DNA of 64,000 bases. Source: Mallotus nudiflorus (taxonomy: Eukaryota; Streptophyta; Magnoliopsida; Malpighiales; Euphorbiaceae). The number at the start of each line of letters is the position of its first letter. The stretch's first letter is position 1. Under the pieces are notes generated by a model. The model saw only the letters and a list, made by a program, of their open reading frames with translations. It had not been told where the DNA came from and searched no databases. The translations under genes were made by a program, and so were the position numbers. The stretch covers positions 310,001 through 374,000 of the forward strand of contig CANTUR010000818.1 in NCBI GenBank assembly GCA_947683625.1, written 5' to 3'. Shown here one piece after another: positions 34,939-48,279 of the stretch.

Positions 34939-37900
34939 TAATTATAAAACAACATGCAAAATAACTATATTTCAATTGCTATAAAAACCAAAGTTTAAAA
35001 TAATTATGCCTTATCATTTTATTTTTTAACTTATTTATATAATAATAACAACATGCTTAATACCTATACAAACTAATTTACATACACATTTTCATAAACT
35101 AACTATTATTTTAAATATTTTAACTACTTACATATAATACTTCATAAAGTTGCTGTAACATTTTTCTATACACATCATATAATATTTCTATATACTTTTT
35201 CAAAATTTCATACAAATCATACTCTAACATTTTAGTTTTTTCATCTAATTTAGTATAAAAAACTTCATTTTAAATTAAATTATAATAATTAACATCTATA
35301 ATCTCAAGATCTAACATATGTTGTAACATCCATATAATTCATCATGCCAACAATTCATTTGATTCTACTATACCATTTGTAATTGAAGATACCATATATG
35401 TAATATGATTTAACTTTGGTATATCTGTCAAATCTAATTTAATCCTCAAAACAATATATTCACCATCTATTTCATTATCATATGCAGGTGCTAGTAGTCC
35501 CGAATTATGAACTATATATGATAATATTGATTTGTAAGACAACGTTATGGGCGTGATATCTATACAATATATAAATATATTTTTAACCATGCAATATTAT
35601 AATATGAAAAATATCACATAAATTTAATTAATTCTTTTACCTATTATAAAATAAGATTTCATTAAAATTTTGTATAATAACAATGTTAAAAGAAAATAAA
35701 AATTTTGTTAAAATAAAACCACATACCTTAGATCTTCTTCAAAAACTTGAAATGTAGCCACTGTGTATATTGTTACTTTCACCTATTATAAAATAAGATA
35801 TCATTAAAATTTTATATAATAACAATGTTAAAAGGAAATAAAATTTTAAATAAATAAAATCACGTACCCTAAAATTTCTTAAAAAACTTGAAATGTAAAC
35901 ACTATGAATATCATTAAAACTCTCAAATTAAGAAGAGTAAAAGCGGAAGGAAAGAACACTCTTTTATTTTTTTTTTCTGATATGAAATTTACATCTAAAA
36001 CTAACTGGTAATGACTTTATATACAATTTCAAGTCCGATATATATCAATCATCTTATGTAAGCAAATGTTTATCTTCTTCTATATAAATCTACAGACAAC
36101 TGATAGCTCACAATGTTTCTTTCTCATTACATCAAAATGGAATGACATCTAATAAATATGTCCAGCAAAAAATGACACATCATGTTTCTCAATTATTAAT
36201 GTGAATATAAAATGACATGTGAACTCATTGATATTTATACATATATTAATTTAACTTCAAATACAAATATAATATCACTTTTTATATTTTAAAATTAAAT
36301 TTTCATTTTCATTATACTAAACTATTTATTTAAATAATTTATGAATTTACAAAGTACAAACATTAATTTTAAAAATTTCCAAATAAATTATATATATATA
36401 TATAATTAATTACAATTAATCCATATTTTTTCTTTTACTTATTTTGAAAAATAAAATAAAATAAACGATTGAAGTGCATTAGTGATATGTTTTCCTATTG
36501 TAAATACTTATAGCATGTCTCATAGTTATTTCACATCATATTACTTTCCCTATATAAAAAATTATGCGCATATTAACTAACATTTAAAATTTTCACTTAA
36601 GTAAACTTATTTATATACACTAAATTGTTTTTGCAAATAAATAAATACATATATTGTATATAATAAAATCATAATTTTTGTAGTAATATAAATTATATAT
36701 GAAAAACAATTTAACTAATAATACATTAACTACTATATTTTTTATTTTTTTGTATATTTTAGCCTATACTATAAATAAAATTATGTTAATCTAAACTACT
36801 ATTTTTAATCTTTCGTTTTCCTAAATTACTCTTAATGGATAATAAATTAACTTTTTTATACATAACATTTTATTAAATTTTAATTTATTCTAAATAATGT
36901 AAGTAAAACATAAACTATTATGTAGACTACTATGCAAACTTTACATTTACAGTGTTTTTTTTTTTAAATACATACCTTAATATACTATACTTTTCACAGA
37001 GAAAAATGAAACAAAACGTTTTCAAAAAAAAAATAAATAAATAAAACAATGGAGCTCTCTGAATTCTATTTATAGAGCATTAAAAAAATTAGGAAATATT
37101 TTCTACGCACTATTTTTTCTAATTTGAAACATAAATCAACTTTTACCAATTCAGGAAAAAAGCTGTCAATACATACTTTCTTTATTATATATAATATTTT
37201 AAATGATTAAAAAAAACCTTATATTTTAATTTGAAATATCATTCAGTGTTTTATTAATTTTTTTTTTTTAAAAGTTGGCTTTTTTTTTTTTCAGATCAAT
37301 TTTATCAATTAAAAAATACTACTTACTTTTATAGTCTTTTTTTCTGCACTCTCATATCCCTTTTTTTTTAATTTCATTATTATAATTAGTATTGGATGAA
37401 TTTTTATGGCTTTTAAACATTATCTGATGTCAAACTGTACATAAATTTATAATAAGAAAATTGTTAATTTAGTTAATTATCACGTGCATTAAAAACATCA
37501 AATATTCTCTTGAAGTACCATTATTGTCATGTAGATAATGAAATTGATGTTTGGGTTAATTACCATAACATCTGTAAGGTCTGAATCATTATATTATTAA
37601 AAGTCTCAACTAAAATAAAGTGGAAATAAATCCACTTAGGCTAATATTATTCCATTTCAATATCTTTTTTTATTATTTTCTATCATTTATGTCAACTTTT
37701 TATATTTTCCATATTCTTCGCATTGTCCAAGAAAAAGAAGCCTACTAGTTTCTTTTGTAATTTTAATTTTATATTTAAATTTATACGGTTTAGTTGTTAA
37801 GGAATCATTGCAAAATGTTTGTTCACTGTTAGATATTACCTAAAAATGTTCTCTTTTGAGTTGCTAGTTGCAAAGATTTGTTGTATGATAATGACAAGAA

Positions 37901-38253
37901 AAACATTGAGAATTATGCTTGTTGCATTATGTTTAAAGCTTTATCTCATTGATTTTTTGTTCTCCATTTTCTTTCCCTATGTGTCTTATCAAGCACTTGC
38001 AAATATTATCATCCTTTTATCTCTTTCATTTTTTTTTTCATTTATTATTAGTATTATTATTTTGAAAAAATCTATGTATTATTATTATTTTTAAATAGCA
38101 TGTTAAAAATAGTTTATCAAAATTAAATAACATGGTAAAAATTAGAAAATCTACACTATTTTTCTATATGTAGGGACCCTATTATAATTTATATTATTAT
38201 TATTACTACTACTCTATTATAATTTAAATAACCTAATATTTATTGATTAAAAA
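34939..38253. other. AT-rich spacer
   Basis: No recognisable gene. It contains the 82-codon minus-strand frame 35342..35590, which I cannot match to any family, the tandem duplication at 35639..35918, poly-T/poly-A stretches near 36950..37390, and T-rich frames such as 37819..38094 that look like composition artefacts. The last five bases (38249..38253, AAAAA) are the target site of element C. Confidence 0.55.
35639..35918 (-). repeat. Tandem duplication (142-bp period) with exon-like core
   Basis: Two copies start at 35639 and 35781, each beginning ACCTATTATAAAATAAGAT. On the minus strand the first copy has ...TTATAATAG, a 56-nt core (35727..35782, VKVTIYTVATFQVFEEDL), then GTATGTGG, that is acceptor-exon-donor form. 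In the second copy the core is diverged. The next frame downstream (35342..35590 minus) does not join in phase, so a living gene is not supported; an old gene fragment is possible. Confidence 0.5.
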
Positions 38254-40616
38254 TGTAATAACCCTTAATTTTTTTGTAAAAATAATTATATGTTACTGTT
38301 ATTTTAGGTTGTTGAAGGGTTATTGTGTCATTGTTGTCATTGATGGGCTATTGATTTGTTGTTGTTGGCTTATTATTTGGCAACTAAATTGTTGTCATTG
38401 TTCGGTTGTTGTCGTATTGTTGCAGAGTTGTTATGCTGTTATTGTGGAGGACTAAATGAAAATTTTTGTAGAAAATGTAGGGACCAAAGTGATAATTTGA
38501 TAGTTCCTCTTTATTTTGAAGCTGATAGCTGTGAAAATTCATTTTGAGCCCTGAATTCACTCATCTAATACTATAGCAGTGAATCTTCTCTATCTTCGTT
38601 TATCGGCCAAACGACCTCCGATCAACATAAAATTTTAACCACAGACACTCTTTAATGTCCTTAACATGCTAGTGCTTTTTGTTTAATGAGATTTGGTCCA
38701 GTTTTGATCAGTTTAGCCTTTGAAGTTTTGGCCTAAGCTTTCCAGTGATGAATCACCATTTTCGGTGATAGTTGGCTATTGTAATCACCACCACCATACT
38801 CATCTTGTTTCTAGGAGTCTTTTTGTACCGATTTTGTGCTCGACCCGTGTTTCTCGGTCTTAATTAGAAATTGTTTGGTGATTTCCATTCTCCTCTACAA
38901 TCTATTAATTTGGTGGTTGTTTATTGAGTTTGAGACTATTTATGAGTCCTATATATTGCTGTAAACATGTTGATGAATTTGGTTGGTGTAAAACACATTT
39001 TTCGATGAGAAAATAGTAACCAACCTAGAAAATTATGATTTGATTTTTTTAAATAAATATTATAAATTATGAGGATTAATTTTCATAACTAAAACTAGGT
39101 CTAATTCCTTATAGATTTTGAATTAAAAATCCCAGAAGTGTTTCAGGTGGAAATTTCTTTATTTTCTTTTAAATAGTCTCAGCTCATCAAAATAAATTCT
39201 TTCAGCCTCAATTGTCATTTTAAGGTGTTTCTAAGTCCATTTTAGTAATTCCTTGATTTTAATAATTTTCTACATTTTCTGGAAATTATTATGAATTAAC
39301 TTGTTATATATTGTAAATAAATAAATATTATTATTGTAGAGAATACCAGAGCGAGAACCTTGGAGACTAAGTGGACGAGGATACGTCAACTGGCTTGCTC
39401 CACTTGTAAGTTAATATTTTGAAGTGTATGTTAAATTTACGTATTTAAATAAACATGGAAACTTGAGAATTAACATGCTAGTTTTGGTTACTATTGAAAA
39501 AATATATTATTTATATGATTATTGATGATAATATTATCATGGAGAATAAATAAGAATGTTGTTATTATTAATTTTTATTTTTTCATTTATGTCATTCTTT
39601 AAAATTTATTGCCTATTTATTATATAAGGTATTTTAAAAAATATTGGTAGAATGGCCTACCTGATGGGTGTTATTAGGACTGTGGGCACATTGGTATTGA
39701 ACTTTGAGTTGGTCCCTTATTTGAATAAATATGAAAAGACTCAATTGATGGATAGCTCTCGGGTGTATGATATGTGAAAAGGCTTGGTTGATGCATAGCT
39801 CTTGGGAATATTTTGATTGATTATTTACTGGGGTTGGTAACTCGATTGATGCTTAGCTCTCAAGAACCAGCAGTCATTTGGATAAAGTGAGCCAAGTGGC
39901 TATTAAATTTGTGGTTTAGGGTTGTACCATGATTTTCCATTTAAAGAACATTTTAAATAAATATTATTTTTATTTCAAATATATTATAAGATTTTATGAC
40001 ATTTCTTTATATTTATAAATATGAATTTGGTAAATAAATGATTTTTAAATATATCTTATAAATATTATTTTCTATAATTATTTTAATAATGGAGATTTTA
40101 AAATAGCATGCATTTTCTTATATTAGCTTATTCAATAAGGTCTGACTCTCCTCAACTATTTTTTTAGGATCTATGGAGTCTATTGTTAGTTCTTTTTCTT
40201 TACGCTGAACTCATTCTTCACTGGCTACTTTATGTCGGTTATTATAATATTGTGACTACATGTAGAATGATTTTAGTTAATCCAGACACCAGAGTGGTTT
40301 AGAGGAATTATTGTTATTGTCTTTGTATTTGTATCTATATTGCATGATAATATGTATCTTGATATGCTTGAGTTAAGATGTTAGTGATTATGATGATATT
40401 GGTGAAGTTATAATTGTTGTGTATTATTAGGAGTTTTATTTGCCTTATGCAGGTTTTGGTTTTGTTCCTAATATAAAGGAAACTCTTCCATATTTTCATT
40501 AGAATTATTAAGTTAATTTGTGATAAATTCATTAAGGCTTACTACGGGTTTCGATAACATTATGCTTTCCTATTCCTTAGTGTCAGTCACTTGTCTTTAG
40601 GGTTCGGGTCATGACA
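38254..40616 (+). repeat. 5' LTR of element C
   Basis: Carries the hairpin at 39660..39678 (CCTGATG-GGTGT-TATTAGG, paired with two G-T wobbles) and three short repeats of the type TCGATTGATGCATAGCTCT (about 39735..39870). No GC-rich leader block or GTGAGT comparable to A and B is seen. The frames at 38243..38547 are LTR sequence. Confidence 0.9.
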
Positions 40617-40620
40617 AAGT

Positions 40621-40632
40621 TGGTGTAAGAGC
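40621..40632 (+). promoter_or_regulatory. Primer-binding site of element C (mutated)
   Basis: TGGTGTAAGAGC, four bases after the LTR, aligns with TGGTATCAGAGC with mismatches in the middle. Confidence 0.8.
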
Positions 40633-40796
40633 AATGGTTCATTCTTTCTTCTTTTGGTTGTTGGTGTTTGTCTTTTTTTGAAACTTCTACGGTGATTAGT
40701 TGGTTATTGTCAATTGTTGTCATCATTGCTTCTAGAATTCAACGTACTTATTAGCATCCTTATCATGTCTTAAATCTTATTCTATGTCTTTTCAAA

Positions 40797-41690
40797 ATGA
40801 GGCGAGCACGAAATGCTCCTGCTGCAGAAGTAGCAAACAGTAAGGGTGAGCAATTTTTTTCAAAATAAAGCTCCTCCCCTTACCCCTCAAGGTAGAAGAA
40901 GGGGTAGACCTAAAGTAATAGCAAGACAAAGGCAAGAGCAACAACCTCAAGTAGAAGAATAAGTTCCTAAAATGGATCCTGTAACTTTTATTAATGGTAT
41001 AGCAGGAATTAATCAAGGACTAGCGGCAATTAATCAAGCCATGCCTCTAGTACAACAAATGTTATAACAGAGGAACCAGGAGATGTCTGATGCAAATGTA
41101 GCTTTGTTATATTCTAGAGTTAAAAGAGTTCCATTTAATGGTACTAATGATGCCTTAGATTTTATAAACACTATTAAGGCTAGAAATATGATAGGGCACA
41201 CTGATTATAAGAATATAATAATTGTAAAGTTATCAATACAAGCTATAGCTCAAGACTGGTTTATGTAGTCTATCCAGCCATAAATAATTATCATAACATG
41301 GTTGGAGTTTAAAGAATTTTTTTTAAGGTATTTTTGTCCACCTTCTTTGAGGGATAATTTCTGATGGTAGCTATTGTATATAGCTAAAGGTGATCAGTTA
41401 ATTGAGGAGTACACATATGAGTTCTTTAGGCTGTCATATTATGTTGTAGATGTGATACAAAATGAGAAGAGAGTAGTGGAGTTGTATGTGATAGGGCTAG
41501 GCCCAGCATATATTAGCCTTCAAACTGAGGATAAAGATTAGAGAATATCATTGAGGAGGCTAGACAGCTAGAGAGACAACACATCAAACATGGGATTATA
41601 CCCGATACTTATATGAGTGGTAGCACTAGGACTAGTGCAGGCTAGAGTGTTCAATAGCCTATTTTCATATTCGTAGTACGAGTATTCAAA
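40797..41690 (+). pseudogene. Element C: gag remnant
   Basis: ATG 40797 starts MRRARNAPAAEVANSKGE. The capsid region MSDANVALLYSRVKRVPF (from 41083), YKNIIIVKLSIQAIAQDWFM-stop, LEFKEFFLRYFCPPS and EEYTYEFFRLSYYVVDVI aligns with gag of B throughout. Stops and an indel near 41540 break it. A Gly/Ser-rich part with zinc-knuckle traces (about 41690..42016) follows. Confidence 0.85.
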
Positions 41691-42179
41691 TGGAGGGTAC
41701 TTCTCAACAAAGTAAAAGGTCCCAAGCAAACATGCCTAGTAGACATAGTTATGCTCTCAACCATATGAGTGGTAGACCTACTAGATTTGGCCCTGTACTT
41801 AGTAGAATCAGTAGTGGTCAGAGCTCCGAATATGATAGTACAGGATCTGGGGCTAGTGCATACACTACCTATGGTAGAGTACATCAGGGACCATATCACT
41901 TTATGCCTAAAGCTTGTTTACATTTTACCAGAGCTTGTCCTAACTATGGATTTCAATCATTATATGCTCATGGATCCTCAACTTCAGTGGTTCAACTGAT
42001 TCAACAGGTGCATTAGTAGTATCAAGCACATATGTACCTTCAACAGAGACCGACTCAGTTTGTGGGCTAACAGGGAAAATGTGTTAGAGGTAGAGCTGGA
42101 GGAAAAGGATATGTCAGCCAGCCATCTTATAGTATTCGAGTCATAGACTTGTCAGAATTTTCATATTAACTCCTTATGA

Positions 42180-42560
42180 TGCATAGGCATTTAATGCAGT
42201 GGTTGCAAGTACTTTTCTAGTTTGCTATTTTGATGCCAGAGTTTTATTAGATCATGATGCATCTCATTCCTTTGTGTCACATATTATTGGTACTAAAATG
42301 GGATAACAACCATCTAAGTTGTTAGTTCCATTATTTGTAGCCACTCCCCTCAATGATGATTTTAAGACATATATAATCTTTCCATTTTATCTAGTGTTGG
42401 TGAATGGAAGAGAGTTATTGGCAGACTTGGTCTTATTGGATGTGATAGACTTTTATGTAATTTTTGGAGTGTATTGGTTGGCTCAACATTATGCTACCAT
42501 AGATTGTCAAGAGAAAGAGGTGATCTTTAAAATTCCAAATGATGTAGAATTTTGATTCTT
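42180..42560 (+). pseudogene. Element C: protease remnant
   Basis: FDARVLLDHDASHSFVSHII (42230..42290) aligns with the protease of B. The active-site DPGASHSF is DHDASHSF here, so Gly of the catalytic triplet is lost. ADLVLLDVIDFYVIFGVYWL corresponds to the GMDWL hallmark, also altered. Confidence 0.85.
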
Positions 42561-42576
42561 TGGTGATAAGAGTCTA

Positions 42577-43560
42577 ATGCCTAAAAATCTCATTTTTGTA
42601 ATCATAGCTAGAAAAATACTTAAAAGGGGGTTTCAAGGCTATTTAGTTGTGGTTAAAGATATAAGGGCGGGTAAGGGAGCAGTAGAGAACATGTCAATTT
42701 TTTGTGAGTTTCTTGATATTTTTCTAGAAGATTTACCTGGCTTGCTGCCAAAAAGAGAGATAGAATTTTGTATCGATGTTCTACCCAGTACAAATCCTAT
42801 CTCTATACCACCTTTTAGGATGGCGTCTATAGAGTTAATTGAGCTTAAAAAATAGTTACAACAGTTGCTTGACAAGGGTTTCATTAGACTCAGTACATCT
42901 CTTTGGGGTGCACCAGTGTTATTTATGAAGAAGAAAAATGGTAGTCATTGACTTTGTATCAACTATAGACAGTTAAACAAAATTACCATTAAAAACAAGT
43001 ATCCTTTCCTTAGGATTAATGATTTGTTTGACCAACTTCAAAGAGCTCAGTGTTTCTCTAAAATTTACTTAAGGAGAAGTGGAGATACATCCAAGACTAC
43101 ATTTCGGATAAGGTATGACCATTATGAATTTTTGGTTATATCTTTCAGGTTAACAAATACCCGAGCAGCTTTTATGGATTTGATGAATAAAGTATTTAGG
43201 CCGTTCTTAAATTGATTTGTGATAATGTTTATTAATGACATCTTAATGTATTCAATGAGTGAATAGGAGCATGCCATGCATTTAAGGATGGTACTTTAGA
43301 CTTTAAAGGAGCATCGATTGTATGCCAAGTTCTTAAAATGTGAATTTTAGTTGGATCAAGTGGCATTCTTAGGCCATGTAGTTTCCAGAAATGGCATAAA
43401 AGTGGATCTTAAGAAGATTGAAGCTATTACAAAGTGGTCGAGACCTACAATAGTCATAGAAGTAAGGAGTTTCCTCGGTTTAGCTGGCTATTATAGGAGA
43501 TTTGTTAAAGATTTCTCTAAGATTATTGTACCTTTTTCAATATTAACCTGAAAGAATGCC
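42577..43560 (+). pseudogene. Element C: reverse transcriptase remnant
   Basis: MPKNLIFVIIARKILKRGFQ, the linker DLPGLLPKREIEFCIDV, LDKGFIR, GAPVLFMKKKNGSH-stop and the palm follow. The catalytic box reads FINDILMYS (about 43227..43253), the first Asp being Asn through a G-to-A change. A piece around 43060..43090 is deleted relative to B (YLRRSGDTSKT). From 43351 DQVAFLGHVVSRNGIKVD and FLGLAGYYRRFVKDFS are clear. Confidence 0.88.
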
Positions 43561-44300
43561 AAGTTTGTGTGGACTGATAGATGTGAAGAGCACTTCTAGA
43601 TACTCAAAGATAGATTAACTTCAACTCTAATACTGACTTTACCTTCAAGAATTAAAGGATATGCAATATATTATGATGCTTCTCGAGTAGGATTAGGATG
43701 TGTACCAATGTAGAATGGAAGAGTGCTTAGTTATGCTTTACGTTAGTTAAAGAAGCATGAGCAAAACTATCCTACTCATGATTTAGAAATGGCAAATGTG
43801 GTGTTTGCTTTAAAGATTTGGAGGCATTACTTATACAATGTAACTTGTGAAACATAAACTAATCAAAAGAGATTAAAGTACATATTCCAATAGAGAGACT
43901 TGAGCTTAAGGTAAAAGAGATGGATAGAACATTTGAAGGATTATGATTGCTCTATTATATACCATATGGATAAAACTAATGTGGTAGTTGACACATTAAG
44001 TGGGAAGTGAGCATGAAGTCTTACCCATATTAGCTTAGAAAAGAGGTAAATCATTAAAGAATTGTATGAGCTGATTGGTTAGGAGTTGTAATAGAAGGTA
44101 ACCAAGAAATGTCTTTTAGCTCAATTCTGAGTACGTTCAGTGTACTTGGATAGAGTTAAGGTAGCCCATAGAAAAGACCCACAATTGTAGAAAGTAATGA
44201 CAAAAGTTTAGTTAGGTTAGTCTCCAGATTTTGTAATTGACAATAAGGGCATATTGTGTTTAGGCACTAAGTTATGTGTGCCAGATATGGTTGAGCTGAG
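43561..44300 (+). pseudogene. Element C: RNase H remnant
   Basis: AIYYDASRVGLGCVPM-stop (about 43660..43710), LKKHEQNYPTHDLEMANVVF, a decayed ETNQKRLKYIFQ-stop-RDLSL where active copies have TDHKSLKYIF, and HMDKTNVVVDTLSG. Many in-frame stops. Confidence 0.82.
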
Positions 44301-45010
44301 AAAGGAGATTATGGAAGAAGCCCACTTTTCTACTTATAGTGTTCACTCAGGTTCTACTAAGATGTATCATGATTTGAAAGATACATATTGATGGAATGAG
44401 GTGAAAAAAATATTATGGAGTTTGTATCTAGATGTCTGATATGTTAGCAGATAAAATTGGAATATCACTGGCCCTCAAGGTTATTACAACAATTACCCAT
44501 TCCAGAGTGGAAATGGGATATGATTACTATGGACTTTGTTTCTGGATTGCCTTATACCATTTGAGGTTATGACACTATTTGGGTAATAATTGATAGACTA
44601 ACTAAGTTAGCTCACTTCTTACTAATTAAGAGGACCTATAATACAGATAAGTTTATCAGGTTGTATATTAACCAAATTATTTACCTACATAGAGTGCTAG
44701 AGAGTATAGTGTCGAATAGATTAGCTACTTTTGCTTCAGTCTTTTGGCCAGAGTTTTATAAAGCACTAGGCATAAGACTTAACTTTAATCCAGCTTATCA
44801 TCCTCAAATGGATGGTCAATGAAAAAGGACAATTAAAACACTAGAGGATATGCCACGGATGTGTGTTATGGATTTGGTGGCCAATGGGATATGCACTTAC
44901 CGTTGATAGAATTTGCTTATAACAACAACTATCATGTGATCATTGGAATGGTTTCGTATGAAGTATTATATAGTAGGAAGTGTAGATCTCCCATATGTTG
45001 GGAGGTTGGT
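44301..45010 (+). pseudogene. Element C: integrase remnant
   Basis: EEAHFSTYSVHSGSTKMYHD (zinc His pair), a damaged Cys pair, MDFVSGLP with the first Asp (about 44529), IVSNRLATFASVFW where the second Asp is Asn, and HPQMDGQ-stop-KRT where the catalytic Glu is Lys. Two of three catalytic residues are lost, each by one G-to-A change. Confidence 0.85.
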
Positions 45011-45560
45011 GAGAGACAATTAATAGGCCCATAATGAGTATAAGTGACTTTAGAGAAGATTCTTATCATCCAACAGAGATTGAAGATAGCTTTTAACAAA
45101 CATAAAAGCTATGCAGATCCTAAAAGGAAGGATGTATCATTTTTTATTATAGACATGGTGTTTATTAAAGTGTCTCAAATAAAGGGAGTAATGTGATTTG
45201 GTTAAAAGGGTAAGTCAACTCTAAGGTACATCAGACCCTTTGAGACTTGCTCAAGAGTTGGTAATGTGGCTTATAGACTTGTGTTACCACCAGAATTGTC
45301 TCGAATTCACCCATAATTTCATGTTTCTATGTTGAGGAAGTACATTTATAATCTTCTTATATTCTTCAGCTAGAGGCAATGGAGCTTAGTGAGGATTTAT
45401 CTTATGAAGAGTATCCAATAACAATTGTGGATTAATAAGTTTGCTAGCTCCACATGAAAGAGATTCCTATGGTATGGAGTAACCATACAACAAAGGTTTA
45501 TAATTAGGAAATTGAAGCAGACATGAGAAGTCAAGATCCTTACTTGTTTAGAAATTGAAG
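45011..45560 (+). pseudogene. Element C: integrase C-terminus and chromodomain-type remnant
   Basis: SYADPKRKDVSFFIIDMVFI, KSTLRYIRPFETCSRVGNV and PPELSRIHP-stop-FHVSMLRKY correspond piece by piece to element B. The last part, EEYPITIVD..VC..HMKEIPMVWSNHT, shows the chromodomain region with a small deletion. Confidence 0.8.
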
Positions 45561-45590
45561 TAAGATTTTAAATTCGAGGACGAATTTTCT

Positions 45591-45603
45591 TAAGGGGGAA
45601 GAA
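45591..45603 (+). promoter_or_regulatory. Polypurine tract of element C
   Basis: TAAGGGGGAAGAA lies directly before the 3' LTR start TGTAATAACCC. Confidence 0.9.
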
Positions 45604-48000
45604 TGTAATAACCCTTAATTTATTTATAAAAATAATTATATATTATTGTTGTTTTGGGTTATTGTGTCGTTGATGGGCAGTCAATTTGCTATTGTTGGCT
45701 TATTATTTTGCCAATTGAGTTATTGTCATTATTGGGTTGTTGTCGCCTTATTGCAGAATTGTTATGTTATTGTTGTGGAGGAATAAACAAAAATTTTTAT
45801 AGAAAATGCGAAGACCATAGTAGTAATTTTCCAGTTCCTCTTTATTTTGAAGATGACAACTGTGAAAATTATTTTAAGCCCTGAATTCACTCATCTAGTA
45901 TTTAGCACCTGAATTTTCCCAATCTCCGTTCATTGGCCAAATGACCTTCGATCGATACAAAATTTTAACCACATGCACTCCTCGACATCTTTAACATTCT
46001 GGTAGTTCTTGTTTCATAAGATTTGGTCTGGTTTTGATTAGTTTAGCCTCTAAAGTTTTGGCCTAAGCTTTCTAGTGACAAATCGCCATTTTCAGTAATG
46101 ATTAGCTACTACAATCACCACCACCATACTCATCTTGTTTCCAAGAGTCTTTTAGTACTAATTTTGTGTCCGATCTATGTTTTCTCGATCTTGATAGAAA
46201 ATTATTTAGTAATTTCCATTCTCCTCTTCGATATATTAATTTGGTGGTTGTTTGTTGAGTTTGAGACTATTTATGAGTCCTATATAGCTGTGAATGTGTT
46301 GATGTATTTGGTTAGTGTAAAACACATTTTCCAATGAGAAAACTCACGGGTTCCAACTGAATTCCAGTTGGAATAATGACCAACCCATAACATTATAATT
46401 TTATTTTTTAATAAATAGTATAAATTATGAGGATTAAGTTTCATAATTAGAGTTAGGTCTGATTCCTTATGGATTTTGAATTAAAAATCCCAAAAAAATT
46501 TTAGTGGAAATTTCTCTATTTCCATTTAAATAGTTTCAGCTCATCAAAATAAATTCTTTCAGCCTCAATTGTCATTTTTAGGTGTTTCCAAGTCCATATT
46601 AGTAATTCTTTGATTTTAATAGATTTTCTAGAAATTTTGAAAATTATTATGAATTAATTTGTTATATATTTTAAATAAATAAATATTATTATTATTATAG
46701 AGAATACCGAAGCGGGAACCTTGGAGACTAGGCGGACGAGGATACGTCAACTGGCTCACTCCACTTGTAAGTTAATATTTGAAGTGTATGTTACATTTGC
46801 ATATTTAAAGAAATATGGAAACTTGAGAATTAACATGCTATTTTTGGTTACTATTAAAAAATATATTATTTATATGATTATTGATGATGATATTATCATG
46901 GATGATAAACAAGAATTTTGTTATTATTAATTTTTATTCTTCATGTATGGCATTCTTTAAAATTTATTGCCTATTTATTATATAAAGGGATTTTGGAAAA
47001 TATTGGTGGAACGGACTACCTGATGGGTATCATTAGAACTGTGTGCACAATGGTATTGATCTTTAAGTTAGGCCATTGTTTAGATAAATGTGAAAAGGCT
47101 CGATTGATGCATAGCTCTCATGTGTATTATGATTGATTATTTACTAGGGTTGGTAGTTTGATGAATGCTTAGCTCTCAAAAATCGCCAGTAAATATTGGC
47201 ATAATTGACTGATTGCAGGTGGTAGCTCGGTGGATGCTTAGCTCTTGGGAACCGATAGTCATTTGGATAAAGTGAGCCAAGTGGCTAATAGATTTGTGGT
47301 TTAGGCATCTACCATGATTTTCCACTTAAAGAACATTTTAAATAAATCTTATTTTTATTCCAAAGATATTATAAGATTTTATGAAATTTCTTTAGATTTA
47401 TGAATATGACTTTGGTAAACAAAAGCTTTTAAAAATAAATTATAAATATTATTTTCTATAATTATTTTAATAAAGGAGATTTTAAAACAAAATGCATTTT
47501 TGTATATTAGCTTATTCAATGAGGTCTGACTCCCCTCAACTATTTATCTAGGATCTTTGGAGTCTACTATTAGTTCTTCTTCTTTAAGTCAAACTCATTC
47601 TTCATCGAATACTTTATGTAGGTTATTAAAATGTTGTTCCTATATGTGGAATAATTTTAGTTAATCTAGACACCTTAGTGGTTTAGAGGAATTTCTGTTA
47701 TTGTATTTGTATTGTTATCTGTATTGCATGATAATATGCATCTTGATATGCTTGAGTTGAGATGTTGGTGATTATGGTGATATTGGTGAAGTTGTGATTG
47801 TTGTGTATTATTGTGAGTGTTATTTACCTTATGCAAGTTTTGGTTTTTTTCCTGATACATAGGAAACTCTATTGAATTTTCATTGGAATTATTAAGTTAA
47901 TTTGTGATAAATTCTTTAAGGTTTACTACAAATTTCGAAAGCATCATGCTTTCCCATTCCTTAATGTCGGTCACATGCCTTTGAAGTTCGAGTCATGATA
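45604..48000 (+). repeat. 3' LTR of element C
   Basis: Same layout as 38254..40616, including the hairpin at 47019..47037 (CCTGATG-GGTAT-CATTAGA; outer pair lost) and short repeats (about 47095..47260). The frames at 45654..47136 and 47675..47860 are LTR sequence, not genes. Confidence 0.9.
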
Positions 48001-48005
48001 AAAAA

Positions 48006-48279
48006 TTTATGGAAGATTATTATTACATACATTTATTGTTATCTTCAAAATATTGTCCCTCTTTTGAAAATAACATGAATGAATATTTTTCATTATAATA
48101 TCACAATAAATTTAATTTATCGACAAATTAGATCTCACAACGCAAACTGCTAGTTTTGAAGTGCTGGTTTATATATATATATATAATGGCCTAAGCAAAA
48201 GGAAGGCAGTAGATTTTAATCAAATTTTCACTTTAGAAATTAAATTAAACCATTAAATTTAATAGCTTTATACTATATA
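48006..48279. other. AT-rich spacer between element C and the inverted-repeat unit
   Basis: No gene seen. Contains a short AT run near 48170..48186. Confidence 0.5.

Larger units (their letters stand above)
38254..48000 (+). mobile_element. Element C: old Tekay-type Ty3/gypsy chromovirus, plus strand
   Basis: LTRs 38254..40616 and 45604..48000 (2,363 and 2,397 bp) flank a 4.99-kb interior. The flanks are AAAAA at 38249..38253 and 48001..48005. The LTR starts TGTAATAACCC and ends CATGACA (5') or CATGATA (3'). All domains of B are recognisable in the same order, but dozens of stops are present, mostly TAG and TAA where B has CAG and CAA, and the LTR copies differ visibly. It is the oldest of the three long-LTR elements here and cannot code for any complete protein. 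Confidence 0.93.

Noticed and set aside
35342..35590. 82-codon minus-strand frame as a gene, or as a piece of an integrated virus
   Set aside because: The residue mix is plausible for protein, but no family motif is seen and the flanking exon-like units are out of phase; not enough to call.
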